A stretch of 64,000 nt of DNA. Source: Actinokineospora sp. NBRC 105648 (lineage in GTDB: Bacteria; Actinomycetota; Actinomycetes; Mycobacteriales; Pseudonocardiaceae). The position numbers and the translations under genes are program-made. This document shows positions 20,167 to 29,706 of the stretch, in pieces (the stretch's first letter is position 1; every line of letters begins with the position of its first letter). The stretch lies in assembly GCF_030269645.1 (NCBI RefSeq), contig NZ_BSTR01000034.1, forward strand, positions 20,935 through 84,934. The letters are read 5' to 3'. The notes under the pieces are model-generated. The model saw nothing but the letters and a program-made list of their open reading frames with translations, made no database searches and was not told where the DNA came from.

Positions 20167-20648
20167 GGACCATGGACGACTACGAGATGGACCCCGCCGA
20201 GCAGGAGTTCTGGCTGGCCCAGGTGGCCAGGCTGGTCGACGAGCTCGACCCGGTGCCACCCGGGCTCGTGGAGCGCAGCCAGTTCGCCATCGCCATCGAG
20301 GACATCGACGCCGAGGTCGAGCTGGAGGCGGCCCGCTGGGCCGACCAGCGGCCGCTGGTCGGCGTGCGCGGCGGGGCCCCGGGGACGATCACGTTCTTCG
20401 TCGGCGACCTGACCGTGATGGTCAATGTCACCCGAACCGGTGAACGTCAGCGGATCGACGGCTGGCTGGTCCCAGCGGGCGAGCACGGGGTGGAGGTCCG
20501 GGTGGCCGACCACGGCTCCACCGCCACCACCGCCGACGAGGGCGGCCGGTTCGTGCTCACCGAGGTCCCGCGCGGCACCACCCAGATCCTGGTCCGGATG
20601 AACGGCGGCAAGCCGCGCACCGTGGTCACCCCGACGGTGGAGCTGTGA
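20163..20648 (+). CDS. Sigma-factor-linked protein with carboxypeptidase-regulatory-like C-terminus
   Basis: 161 residues, ATG overlapping the sigma-factor stop. The N-terminal half is acidic and helical (MDPAEQEFWLAQVARLVDEL). The C-terminal half (residues ~95-155) resembles an Ig-like regulatory fold: RIDGWLVPAGEHGVEVRV, then TTADEGGRFVLTEVPRGTTQ. Such proteins are commonly encoded after this kind of ECF sigma factor, often with a CHAT or TPR protein, which is missing here. Probably modulates the sigma factor or its target complex; this is inference. Its 3' end overlaps the convergent helicase gene by 23 bp. Confidence 0.7.
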   Translation: MRTMDDYEMDPAEQEFWLAQVARLVDELDPVPPGLVERSQFAIAIEDIDAEVELEAARWADQRPLVGVRGGAPGTITFFVGDLTVMVNVTRTGERQRIDGWLVPAGEHGVEVRVADHGSTATTADEGGRFVLTEVPRGTTQILVRMNGGKPRTVVTPTVEL

Positions 20649-22884
20649 CCAGTCGGTGCAGCGCGGGCGGCAGGTCCGCCGCGTGCACCACGCCGACCCG
20701 CTGGGTGGCCCTGGTCAGCGCCACGTAGAGGTCGTTGGTGCCGCGCGCGGACTCCGCCACCACGGCGGCGGGCTCGGCCAGCAGCACCGCGTCGAACTCC
20801 AGCCCCTTGGACTGGCGCACGGTGAGCACCACGACCCGGCTCTCCAGCTCGGGCTGCTCGCCCAGCGCGGCGTCCGGGACCCGGGCGGCGACCGCGGCGC
20901 CCACCTCGTCGGCCAGCCCCTCGGGCACCAGCACCGCGAGCGTCCCCGGTCCGTCCTCCTCGGCGGCCAGCTCGGCCAGGGTGGTGGCCAGCCCGGCCGC
21001 GGGGACCCGCAGCCGCCAGGGCGGCACCCCGGTCTCGCGCACCGAGCTGGGCGCGGCCTGGCCGGTGTCCAGCTCGGCGAGCACGTCGGCGGCGACGGCC
21101 ATGACCTCGGCGGGCGTGCGGTAGTTGACGGTCAGCTCGGCGAGCCGCCAGCGGTCGTCGACGTAGGGCGCCAGCGCCGCGGCCCAGCTGTCGGTGCCCG
21201 CGAGATCACCCGTCTGGGCGACATCGCCGACCAGCGTCATCGAGCGCGACGGGCAGCGGCGCATCAGCACCCGCCAGGCCATCGCGGAGAGCTCCTGGGC
21301 CTCGTCGACGATCACGTGGCCGAAGGTCCAGCTGCGGTCGGCGGCGGCCCGCTCGGCGGCGGTGCGGTGGTCCTCGTCGTCGTGCCGCTCGGCGAGCCTG
21401 CCCGCGTCGATCAGGTCGTAGGCGGTGAGGATGTCCGGGTCGGCGTCGTCCTCCATCTGCAGGATGTCGAGCACGCCCTGGGCGTAGTCCTGCTCGTCGC
21501 GCTGCCGCCTGGCCTCCTCGGCCCGCTCGGCGCGGTCGTCGACACCGAGCAGTTCGGCGGCCTCGTCCAGCAGCGGTGCGTCGGCGGCGGTCCAACCGAG
21601 GCGCGGCGAGCGCAAGAGGAGTGCCCGCTCGTCTTCGGTCAGGTCCGGTAGCGCGGTGGCCAGTCGGTCCGGTGAGGCGAAGAGGTCTTGCAGGAACTGC
21701 TGCGGGGTCAACTGCGGCCAGAGCGCCTCGATGGCGTCTTGCACAGCGTCCTCGGCGGCCATCTCGCGGCGGATGTCGGCCAGGTCGGCCGCGTCGAGGA
21801 ACTCCGCACCCAGCCGATCTGCCTCTTGGCGCGCCAACGCCGCGACGATCTCTTCGGCGAAGATCGGCCGCGCCTCGTTGTGCAGTTTGCGCGTACGGCG
21901 GGCTCTTGCGCGGGCCGCCTTCACGATCTCCGCGTCGAGCACCAGCTCCTCGCGCTCCACGATGAGCACCATCGGCTCCTCGGGGATCTCTTGGCGGTCG
22001 CGCACAGCCCGGCGCAGGGCGTCGGCCATCGTGATCCGGCCCTTGATCTCGGCGGTCTCGGCGGGCTCGGGCCGCACCCCGCGCTCACCGGGGTACAGGT
22101 CGCCGACGGTCTGCAACAGGACGCCGGTCTCCCCCAAGGACGGCAGGACCTGGCCGATGTACTTGAGGAACGTCGCGTTCGGACCGACGATCAGCACGCC
22201 GCGCCGGGCCAGCTGCTCGCGGTAGGTGTAGAGCAGGTAGGCGGCGCGGTGCAGCGCGACCGCGGTCTTGCCGGTGCCCGGTCCACCCTGGACCACCAGC
22301 ACACCGTTGAGGCCCGAGCGGATGATGTCGTCCTGCTCGGCCTGGATCGTCTCGACGATGTCGGCCATCTGGCCGGTGCGCGAGGCGTTGAGCGCGGAGA
22401 GCAGCGCGGCCTCGCCGGTGAGTCCCTCGTGGCCGGTGTGCCCGCCCGCGCCGAGGTCGAGCACCTCGTCGTCCAGGGCGGTCACCTTGCGCTGCGAGGT
22501 GCGGATGTGCCGCCGCCTGCGCACGCCGTCCGGGGAGGCCGCGGTGGCCAGGTAGAACGCCCGGCTGGCGGGCGCGCGCCAGTCCAGCAGCAGCGGTTCG
22601 TAATCGTCCTCGGTGTCGAACAGGCCAATTCGACCGATATAGCTGCGGGTCTCGTCGGTGAAGTCCAGCCTGCCGAAGCACAATCCGTTCTCGACGCTGC
22701 CGTATTGCGCCAGCTGCTCGCTGTAAAGGGCGGTCGCGGCGTCCCGCTGGGTCATCGCCTGCGGGTTGCTGCTGGGCTCCCGCAGCGTCCTGGCCAGCCG
22801 GGTGTCGGTGTCCGCCCGCAGGTCGTCGAGCCGGCCGTAGAGCATCGTGAGGTATTCCTGCTCCACGTCGATCTCGGTTGACAA
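20626..22884 (-). CDS. helR: HelD/HelR-like RNA polymerase recycling ATPase
   Basis: 752 residues from a TTG at 22884 preceded by GGAGGGG, which gives the family-like N-terminus (STEIDVEQEYLTMLYGRLDD); an in-frame ATG at 22935 lacks a comparable site. Superfamily 1 helicase motifs: Walker A GGPGTGKTAVALHR, Walker B HVIVDEAQELSAM, GDVAQTGD, and the C-terminal VRQSKGLEFDAVLL and YVALTRATQRVGVVH. The N-terminal coiled-coil arm fits HelD-type proteins, which pull RNA polymerase off DNA; actinobacterial HelR members release it from rifampicin. A hairpin with a neighbouring T-run lies in the leader. Confidence 0.88.
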   Translation of the reverse strand: MSTEIDVEQEYLTMLYGRLDDLRADTDTRLARTLREPSSNPQAMTQRDAATALYSEQLAQYGSVENGLCFGRLDFTDETRSYIGRIGLFDTEDDYEPLLLDWRAPASRAFYLATAASPDGVRRRRHIRTSQRKVTALDDEVLDLGAGGHTGHEGLTGEAALLSALNASRTGQMADIVETIQAEQDDIIRSGLNGVLVVQGGPGTGKTAVALHRAAYLLYTYREQLARRGVLIVGPNATFLKYIGQVLPSLGETGVLLQTVGDLYPGERGVRPEPAETAEIKGRITMADALRRAVRDRQEIPEEPMVLIVEREELVLDAEIVKAARARARRTRKLHNEARPIFAEEIVAALARQEADRLGAEFLDAADLADIRREMAAEDAVQDAIEALWPQLTPQQFLQDLFASPDRLATALPDLTEDERALLLRSPRLGWTAADAPLLDEAAELLGVDDRAERAEEARRQRDEQDYAQGVLDILQMEDDADPDILTAYDLIDAGRLAERHDDEDHRTAAERAAADRSWTFGHVIVDEAQELSAMAWRVLMRRCPSRSMTLVGDVAQTGDLAGTDSWAAALAPYVDDRWRLAELTVNYRTPAEVMAVAADVLAELDTGQAAPSSVRETGVPPWRLRVPAAGLATTLAELAAEEDGPGTLAVLVPEGLADEVGAAVAARVPDAALGEQPELESRVVVLTVRQSKGLEFDAVLLAEPAAVVAESARGTNDLYVALTRATQRVGVVHAADLPPALHRLVTAPPSG

Positions 22885-22913
22885 TTCCCCTCCAGCTGCC
22901 ATATAATCCGAAC

Positions 22914-22940
22914 GCGCCCTGTTGTCGGGGCGCATTTTTT
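22914..22940. promoter_or_regulatory. Hairpin with T6/A6 run in the helR leader
   Basis: GCGCCC (22914-22919) and GGGCGC (22928-22933) flank an 8-nt loop, followed on the plus strand by a run of six T at 22935-22940. In the helR transcript the run reads as six A before the stem. It is 30 nt upstream of the chosen TTG start. It could be a plus-strand terminator or a leader control element. Confidence 0.5.
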
Positions 22941-23006
22941 ATGTCGACTTCCCAATCTAGCGCATCATTGCCGCGCGGCGCGTTCGCGGCCACCCCGGAC
23001 AAAGGG

Positions 23007-23038
23007 CGAAGGCCCGGTCCAAGTGGACCGGGCCTTCG
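23007..23038 (-). terminator. Terminator of groEL
   Basis: Perfect 14-bp stem, CGAAGGCCCGGTCC at 23007-23020 and its complement at 23025-23038, with a 4-nt loop. It begins 43 bp after the groEL stop; a CCCTTTG tail follows on the minus strand. Confidence 0.9.
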
Positions 23039-23080
23039 TCTGGTGCTGGTACCGGCGGGACTGACCGCCGGCGGCGTGGA

Positions 23081-24841
<1,761 letters not shown>

Positions 24842-24868
24842 TTAGCACTCGGGGCACCGGAGTGCAAG
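24842..24868. promoter_or_regulatory. CIRCE operator 2 of groEL
   Basis: TTAGCACTC-N9-GAGTGCAAG, 7 bp beyond the first CIRCE and only 9 bp from the end of the kinase gene. The left half-site is a perfect consensus. Confidence 0.88.
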
Positions 24869-24877
24869 AAATGCAGC

Positions 24878-26128
24878 TCAGGGAGGTGGCACGATCGTGA
24901 TCGACGGCAGTGCCTTGCGCGAGGTCGAGCGCGGCGGGCTGCTCGGCGGCGCGGTGCTGCCCGGACCGACCTGGATCGACGGCGCCGACGGGGTGGTGCT
25001 GGTCCCGGGGGCGTCGGTGTCGTTGTCGCCGGTGAACAGCAGGATCGCGGTGATGATCAGGCCGATGGCGACCAGGCCGACCAGCACCGGGGCGACCCAG
25101 CGGTTGCCGCTCTTCTCCGCGCCGAAGGCGGTCGAGCCGACCGGGGCCGGGGGGCGCAGCCGGACCGGCTCGGCCTGGATGGGCTGCACCGGCCGCTGCT
25201 GCTGGGGTTGCTGCTGCGGGTACTGCGGGCCGCGCATCGGCTGGTCGATCGGGGCGACCAGCGTGCTGTTGGGGTTGCGCGGGGGGAGGTTGCGGGGAGC
25301 GCCGGAGAGCGCTTGGCGCGCGGTGGCTATCAGTTCCCGGCAACTCGCGTAGCGCTGCCCGGGGTTCTTGGCCATACCGCGGCGGATGACCTCGTCGATC
25401 GCGATCGGGAGCACGACGTGCTCGGTGAGCGAGGGCGGTTCGCGGTTCAGGTGCCCCTGGATGACTTCGGACACCTGCCCCTGGAAGGGGGGCCTGCCCG
25501 CGAGGCACGCGAAGAGGACGCAGGCGAGGGAGTACGCGTCGGTGCGACCGTCGACCGGCTCCCCGCGAAGGTGCTCCGGGGCGGCGTAGGTCGGCGAGCC
25601 TAAGAAGTCGCCCCCGCGCGTGCGGTGGCCGGTGGCACCGCGGCGGGTAAGACCGAAGTCGGCGACGTAGATGTGCTCCCCCGCGGACTCGCGGGTGGTG
25701 ACCAGCACGTTCGCGGGCTTGACGTCGAGGTGGACCAGGCCGCGCTCGTGCAGGTTGTCCAGCGCCTCGGCGACCTGGCTGAGCAGGGCGATCGCCCGCT
25801 GCGGCGCCATCGGCCCGTCCTTGATCAGGCTGGACATGTCGGAACCGTCGACCAGCCGCATCGCGATGTAGAGCAGGCCGTCGACCTCGCCGAAGTCGTA
25901 GAGCGGGACGACGTTGGCGTGGTCGATGGCCGAGGTGTTGCGGGCCTCGTCGACGAACCGCTCGCGGAACTCGGGGTCCTCGGTGAGGTGCTCGGCGATG
26001 ACCTTGAGGGCCACCTTCCGGCCCAGGCGGATGTCGGTGGCCTTGTACATGACGCTCATGCCGCCGCGGCCGAGCACGCCGTCGATGCGGTAATGCCCTA
26101 GGCGACGCCCAGTGAGGTCCTCCGACAC
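24878..26128 (-). CDS. Membrane-anchored Ser/Thr protein kinase (PknB-like, HLD instead of HRD)
   Basis: 416 residues from GTG 26128. Kinase domain residues ~10-265: glycine loop GVLGRGGMSVMYKA, Lys in VALKVIAEH, catalytic loop VHLDVKPANVLV, DFG in VADFGLTRR, APE in SPTYAAPEHL. The catalytic loop has HLD where most kinases have HRD, so it lacks the arginine that couples activation-loop phosphorylation to activity. After a Pro/Gln-rich juxtamembrane linker comes one transmembrane helix (WVAPVLVGLVAIGLIITAIL) and a short Thr/Ser/Pro-rich extracellular tail without PASTA repeats. It ends 9 bp before the groEL CIRCE sites and is divergent from moeA. Confidence 0.92.
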   Translation of the reverse strand: MSEDLTGRRLGHYRIDGVLGRGGMSVMYKATDIRLGRKVALKVIAEHLTEDPEFRERFVDEARNTSAIDHANVVPLYDFGEVDGLLYIAMRLVDGSDMSSLIKDGPMAPQRAIALLSQVAEALDNLHERGLVHLDVKPANVLVTTRESAGEHIYVADFGLTRRGATGHRTRGGDFLGSPTYAAPEHLRGEPVDGRTDAYSLACVLFACLAGRPPFQGQVSEVIQGHLNREPPSLTEHVVLPIAIDEVIRRGMAKNPGQRYASCRELIATARQALSGAPRNLPPRNPNSTLVAPIDQPMRGPQYPQQQPQQQRPVQPIQAEPVRLRPPAPVGSTAFGAEKSGNRWVAPVLVGLVAIGLIITAILLFTGDNDTDAPGTSTTPSAPSIQVGPGSTAPPSSPPRSTSRKALPSITIVPPP

Positions 26129-26203
26129 GCAGGGCAGCCTAACGTCCGTCCGGTAGCCGCTGCGCCCGGTTCGACCAGACGGCGACAAGAGAGGCCAGGC
26201 AGG

Positions 26204-27415
26204 ATGGTGTCCGTGGACGTGCCCAAGCGCGGGGTGACCCCGTGGGAGTACCGGCAAGAGGTCGCGGCACTGCTGCCCGCTCTTCCCGTCGAGTCCCTGC
26301 CACTGGCGCGCTGCCGGGGTCTGGTGCTCGCCGAGGATGTGGTCGCCGGGGTCTCGCTACCGCCGTTCGACAACTCCGCCATGGACGGGTACGCGGTGCG
26401 TTCGTCCGATGTGGCCGGTGCGCCGCTTGCGCTACCGGTCGCCGACGACATCCCCGCGGGGCGCGTCGACGTGCGCCCGCTGGCGCCCGGGACGGTGCAG
26501 CGGATCATGACCGGCGCGCCGATGCCCGCGGGCGCGGACGCGGTCGTGCAGGTAGAACTGACCGACGGCGGCACGGACACGGTGCTGATCGAGGCAGCGG
26601 TGGCGGCGCGCACGCACGTGCGGTTCGTCGGCGAAGACGTCACGGCGGGCACGGTGGTGCTTCGCGCGGGGACTGTCTTGCACCCACCGCAACTCGGTCT
26701 TGCCGCCGCCGTGGGGATTGCCGCGCTACCAGTGCGCCGACCGCCCCGCGTGCTGATCCTGTCTACCGGGTCGGAGTTGGTCGCAGCGGGTGAACCACTA
26801 CCGCCAGGGCACATCTACGAGTCGAACAGCGTGCTCTTGGCGGCGGCCGTCGAAGAGATCGGCGGCGAGGCCACCGTCTTGCGGTTTGTGCCGGACGACG
26901 TGTCCGAGTTCCGCGCGGCCATCACCGAGCACGCGGCGTCTGCCGACCTCTTGGTCACCTCGGGCGGCGTGAGCGCGGGGGCGTACGAGGTGGTCAAGGA
27001 CGCTCTTACCGGCCACGGCGTCGAATTCGTACGCGTAGCGATCCAGCCGGGCGGCCCGCAGGGGCGTGGCGTGTTCGACGGTCTGCCGGTTGTGACCTTT
27101 CCGGGCAACCCGGTCAGCGCGGCGCTGTCGTTCGAGCTGTTCTTGCGCCCGGCACTCCTCTCGGCGCTCGGGCACACCGTCGTCGACCGCCCCCGCGTAC
27201 GAGCCACGGCAACCGCGGCGATGACCTCACCGCCCAACCGCGTGCAGTACCGACGTGGGAGGCACGACGCGGGGACCGTGGAGGTAGTGCCGGTGGGCGG
27301 CCCCGGTTCGCACCTGCTGGCCGCGTTCGCCGCGTCGAACTGCCTGATCGAGATCCCCGACGGGGTGAGCGAGGTACGCGCGGGGGACGAGGTCGACCTC
27401 ATCCTGCTCGACTGA
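26204..27415 (+). CDS. moeA: Molybdopterin molybdenumtransferase MoeA
   Basis: 403 residues. Characteristic segments: LPPFDNSAMDGYAVR near residue 52, IMTGAPMPAGADAVVQVE, ILSTGSELV, VTSGGVSAGAYEVVKD and FPGNPVSAALSFELFL. MoeA inserts molybdate into adenylylated molybdopterin, the last common step of cofactor synthesis, which the coxL-like hydroxylase in this window would need. It is divergent from the kinase gene and followed by a small stress-type membrane protein gene after 16 bp. No other moa/moe gene is in the window. Confidence 0.95.
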   Translation: MVSVDVPKRGVTPWEYRQEVAALLPALPVESLPLARCRGLVLAEDVVAGVSLPPFDNSAMDGYAVRSSDVAGAPLALPVADDIPAGRVDVRPLAPGTVQRIMTGAPMPAGADAVVQVELTDGGTDTVLIEAAVAARTHVRFVGEDVTAGTVVLRAGTVLHPPQLGLAAAVGIAALPVRRPPRVLILSTGSELVAAGEPLPPGHIYESNSVLLAAAVEEIGGEATVLRFVPDDVSEFRAAITEHAASADLLVTSGGVSAGAYEVVKDALTGHGVEFVRVAIQPGGPQGRGVFDGLPVVTFPGNPVSAALSFELFLRPALLSALGHTVVDRPRVRATATAAMTSPPNRVQYRRGRHDAGTVEVVPVGGPGSHLLAAFAASNCLIEIPDGVSEVRAGDEVDLILLD

Positions 27416-27431
27416 GCCGTAGGGTGGCGGC

Positions 27432-27713
27432 ATGGGTTTCTTCGCGTGGATCGTGTTCGGGGCGATCGCGGGGTGGGCGGCCAACCTGGTCATCGGCGGG
27501 CGTACTCGCAGACCACAGGGTTGCCTGGTCAGCGTGCTCGTCGGCGTCGTCGGTGCGGCCCTGGGCGGTCTGCTGTACCGGCTGCTCACCGGCAAGGAGA
27601 TGACCTTCGAGTTCGACTTCCCCAGCCTGGGCGTGGCCGCGCTCGGCGCGGTCGTGCTGCTCGCGCTGCTGCGCCTGCTCCAGGGGAAGCCAACCGACCG
27701 TGGGCGCAGGTAG
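27432..27713 (+). CDS. GlsB/YeaQ/YmgE-family small membrane protein
   Basis: 93 residues. GFFAWIVFGAIAGWAANLVIGG at the N-terminus and CLVSVLVGVVGAALGGLLY in the middle are the two conserved glycine-rich helices of the transglycosylase-associated/GlsB family; a third helix (LGVAALGAVVLLALLRLL) follows. Members are general-stress membrane proteins of unknown mechanism. It follows moeA by 16 bp and could share its transcript. Confidence 0.85.
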   Translation: MGFFAWIVFGAIAGWAANLVIGGRTRRPQGCLVSVLVGVVGAALGGLLYRLLTGKEMTFEFDFPSLGVAALGAVVLLALLRLLQGKPTDRGRR

Positions 27714-27780
27714 TCAATTCCCCACTGTTGATCATTGATCCACAACTGCCCGGACGGGTACGATCGAGTCGCTCCACAGT

Positions 27781-27838
27781 GGGGCATCCGATGTGCCTGT
27801 GCGCCGTCGGGGGGCGCACAGGCGGCATCGGGTGCCCC
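27781..27838. other. Long imperfect palindrome between glsB-like gene and psd
   Basis: Left arm 27781-27805 and right arm 27813-27838 pair over about 25 positions with few mismatches; the inner CCTGTGCGCC / GGCGCACAGG part is perfect and the outer ends are GGGGCA and TGCCCC. The loop is 7 nt. It may terminate the moeA/glsB transcript. It does not share the arm sequences of the nested-hairpin repeats. Confidence 0.7.
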
Positions 27839-27933
27839 ATGTTCTCCCAGGTGGTGGCTACCTTCTCGGCGTCGAGGCCGATTGGCGTAGCGTGTGCGGA
27901 AATCCGGCCGACACGCGAGGAACCCCCGACCAG

Positions 27934-28656
27934 ATGACCGCTCAGCAGCCCCCGAAGGCCGGCGCGCTCCGGCACGCCGTCGAGTTGACCAAGAGCATCA
28001 TCCCGCCGGTCCACCCGGGCGGCCGCCCGTTCATCCTCGGCGCGATCGGCGCGACCCTGGCCGTGCGCAGGCTCTCCCCGCGCGCGGGGGTGGGCAGCGC
28101 GGTGTTCACCGCGTGGCTGGCCTGGTTCTTCCGCGAGCCCAAGCGGGTCACCCCGCGCAGGCCCGGGATCGCCGTCGCCCCGGCGGACGGCACCGTCTCG
28201 CACGTCATCGAAGCCGTCCCGCCCGCCGAGCTCGGCCTGGGCGCGGAGCCGATGCTGCGGGTCAGCGTCTTCCTGTCCGTGTTCGACGTGCACGTCCAGC
28301 GCGTCCCGGCCAGCGGCCACGTGGTGCGCGCGGTGCACAAGGCGGGCAAGTTCCTCTCCGCCGACCTCGACGAGGCCATCGAGGTCAACGAGCGCAACAG
28401 CCTGCACCTGCGCACCGACGACGGGTACGACCTCGCCGTCGTGCAGATCGCCGGCCTGGTGGCGCGGCGGATCATCTGCCAGGTGTCCGACGGCGACAAG
28501 GTCGCGGCGGGCTCCACCTACGGCCTCATCCGCTTCGGCTCCCGGGTCGACCTCTACGTGCCCGCGGGCGCGCGGGTGCTCGTCGAACCGGGGCAACGCA
28601 CCATCGGCGGGGAGACGGTCCTGGCCGAGCTCCCCGGGTCCGCGCAGGGGGGCTGA
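27934..28656 (+). CDS. psd: Phosphatidylserine decarboxylase, short actinobacterial type
   Basis: 240 residues. The conserved SVFLSVFDVHVQRVP segment and the self-cleavage motif in IRFGSRVD (Ser near residue 206, the source of the pyruvoyl group) identify the family; the FGS form is that of short archaeal/actinobacterial enzymes rather than the LGST form. A hydrophobic segment lies near residues 30-65. It converts phosphatidylserine made by the next gene product to phosphatidylethanolamine at the membrane. pssA starts 4 bp after its stop, so they form one operon. Confidence 0.94.
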   Translation: MTAQQPPKAGALRHAVELTKSIIPPVHPGGRPFILGAIGATLAVRRLSPRAGVGSAVFTAWLAWFFREPKRVTPRRPGIAVAPADGTVSHVIEAVPPAELGLGAEPMLRVSVFLSVFDVHVQRVPASGHVVRAVHKAGKFLSADLDEAIEVNERNSLHLRTDDGYDLAVVQIAGLVARRIICQVSDGDKVAAGSTYGLIRFGSRVDLYVPAGARVLVEPGQRTIGGETVLAELPGSAQGG

Positions 28657-28659
28657 CCG

Positions 28660-29652
28660 ATGGCCCCGATGGCCCCGACCGTCCGGCTGCTGCCGAACGC
28701 GCTGACCGTCCTGGCCATGTGCGCGGGCCTGTCCGCGGTGCAGTTCATGCTCAAGGGGCAGCCGCAGGCCGTGATCGCCGCCATCGCGATCGCCGCGGTG
28801 CTCGACAGCCTCGACGGCCGCATCGCCCGGATGCTCGACGCGACCAGCAAGATGGGCGCCGAGCTGGACTCGCTGGCCGACGCGATCTCCTTCGGCGTGG
28901 CGCCCGCGCTGGTGCTCTACGTGTGGAAGTTCGACGGCGACCGGGTCGGCTGGGTGGTCGCGCTGATCTTCGCGGTGTGCATGATCCTGCGGCTGGCCCG
29001 GTTCAACACCCTCATCGACGCCACCGAGCAACCGCCCTACGCCAAGGAGTTCTTCGTCGGGGTCCCCGCGCCCGCGGGGGGCCTGCTGGTCCTGCTGCCG
29101 CTGATCCTGAGCAACGAGTACGGCGAGCGCGGGTACTGGTGGCAGTCCCAGACCGCGGTGGTGGTGTGGACCATCCTGATCGCCGCGCTGTCGATCAGCC
29201 GTCTCCCGACGCTGTCCATCAAGACCATCCGGGTCCCCCCGCGCGCGGTGGCGCTGCTGCTGGTGGGCGTCGCGCTGGTGGCCTCGGCGCTCTACCTGTA
29301 CCCGATGGTCGCGCTGGCGGTGGCGCTGGTCATCTACCTGCTGCACATCCCCTACGCGATCCGGCGCAAGCACTGGCTGGCCAACCACCCCGAGGCGTGG
29401 GACGTGCCCCCGCGCGAGCGCCGGGCGATCCGCCGGGCGCACGGGTCCCGGGGCAGGCTGGGGCTGCGGCCGCCGCTGCGCCGGGTCGCCGGGGCGGCCC
29501 GCCGGGCCGTCGGCAGGCCGCTGCGCACCGAGGAGCCGCCGCCGATGTCGCTGCCGCCGGTCCCGCGCCCGTCCGGCCTGCGCGGCCGCAACTGGCGGCG
29601 CACCGGGCTCCGCCGCGACCAGCAGCGCCCCGGCGAGGGCAAGCCCCGCTGA
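28660..29652 (+). CDS. pssA: CDP-diacylglycerol-serine O-phosphatidyltransferase
   Basis: 330 residues. The CDP-alcohol phosphotransferase signature DG-x2-AR-x8-G-x3-D-x3-D is complete in DGRIARMLDATSKMGAELD plus the following aspartate (residues ~50-75). Six or more hydrophobic segments follow. The last ~85 residues are a basic, Arg/Pro-rich cytoplasmic tail beyond the usual enzyme end. It makes phosphatidylserine from CDP-diacylglycerol and serine, feeding the decarboxylase encoded just upstream. Confidence 0.94.
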   Translation: MAPMAPTVRLLPNALTVLAMCAGLSAVQFMLKGQPQAVIAAIAIAAVLDSLDGRIARMLDATSKMGAELDSLADAISFGVAPALVLYVWKFDGDRVGWVVALIFAVCMILRLARFNTLIDATEQPPYAKEFFVGVPAPAGGLLVLLPLILSNEYGERGYWWQSQTAVVVWTILIAALSISRLPTLSIKTIRVPPRAVALLLVGVALVASALYLYPMVALAVALVIYLLHIPYAIRRKHWLANHPEAWDVPPRERRAIRRAHGSRGRLGLRPPLRRVAGAARRAVGRPLRTEEPPPMSLPPVPRPSGLRGRNWRRTGLRRDQQRPGEGKPR

Positions 29653-29706
29653 GGGCCTGTGGACAACTTCGGCGCCGATCTTCACCGACCCTCTAGTCTC
29701 GACGGC

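Noticed and set aside
22914..22940. Rifampicin-associated element upstream of helR
   Set aside because: The inverted repeat does not match the consensus as I remember it, so I list it only as a leader hairpin.
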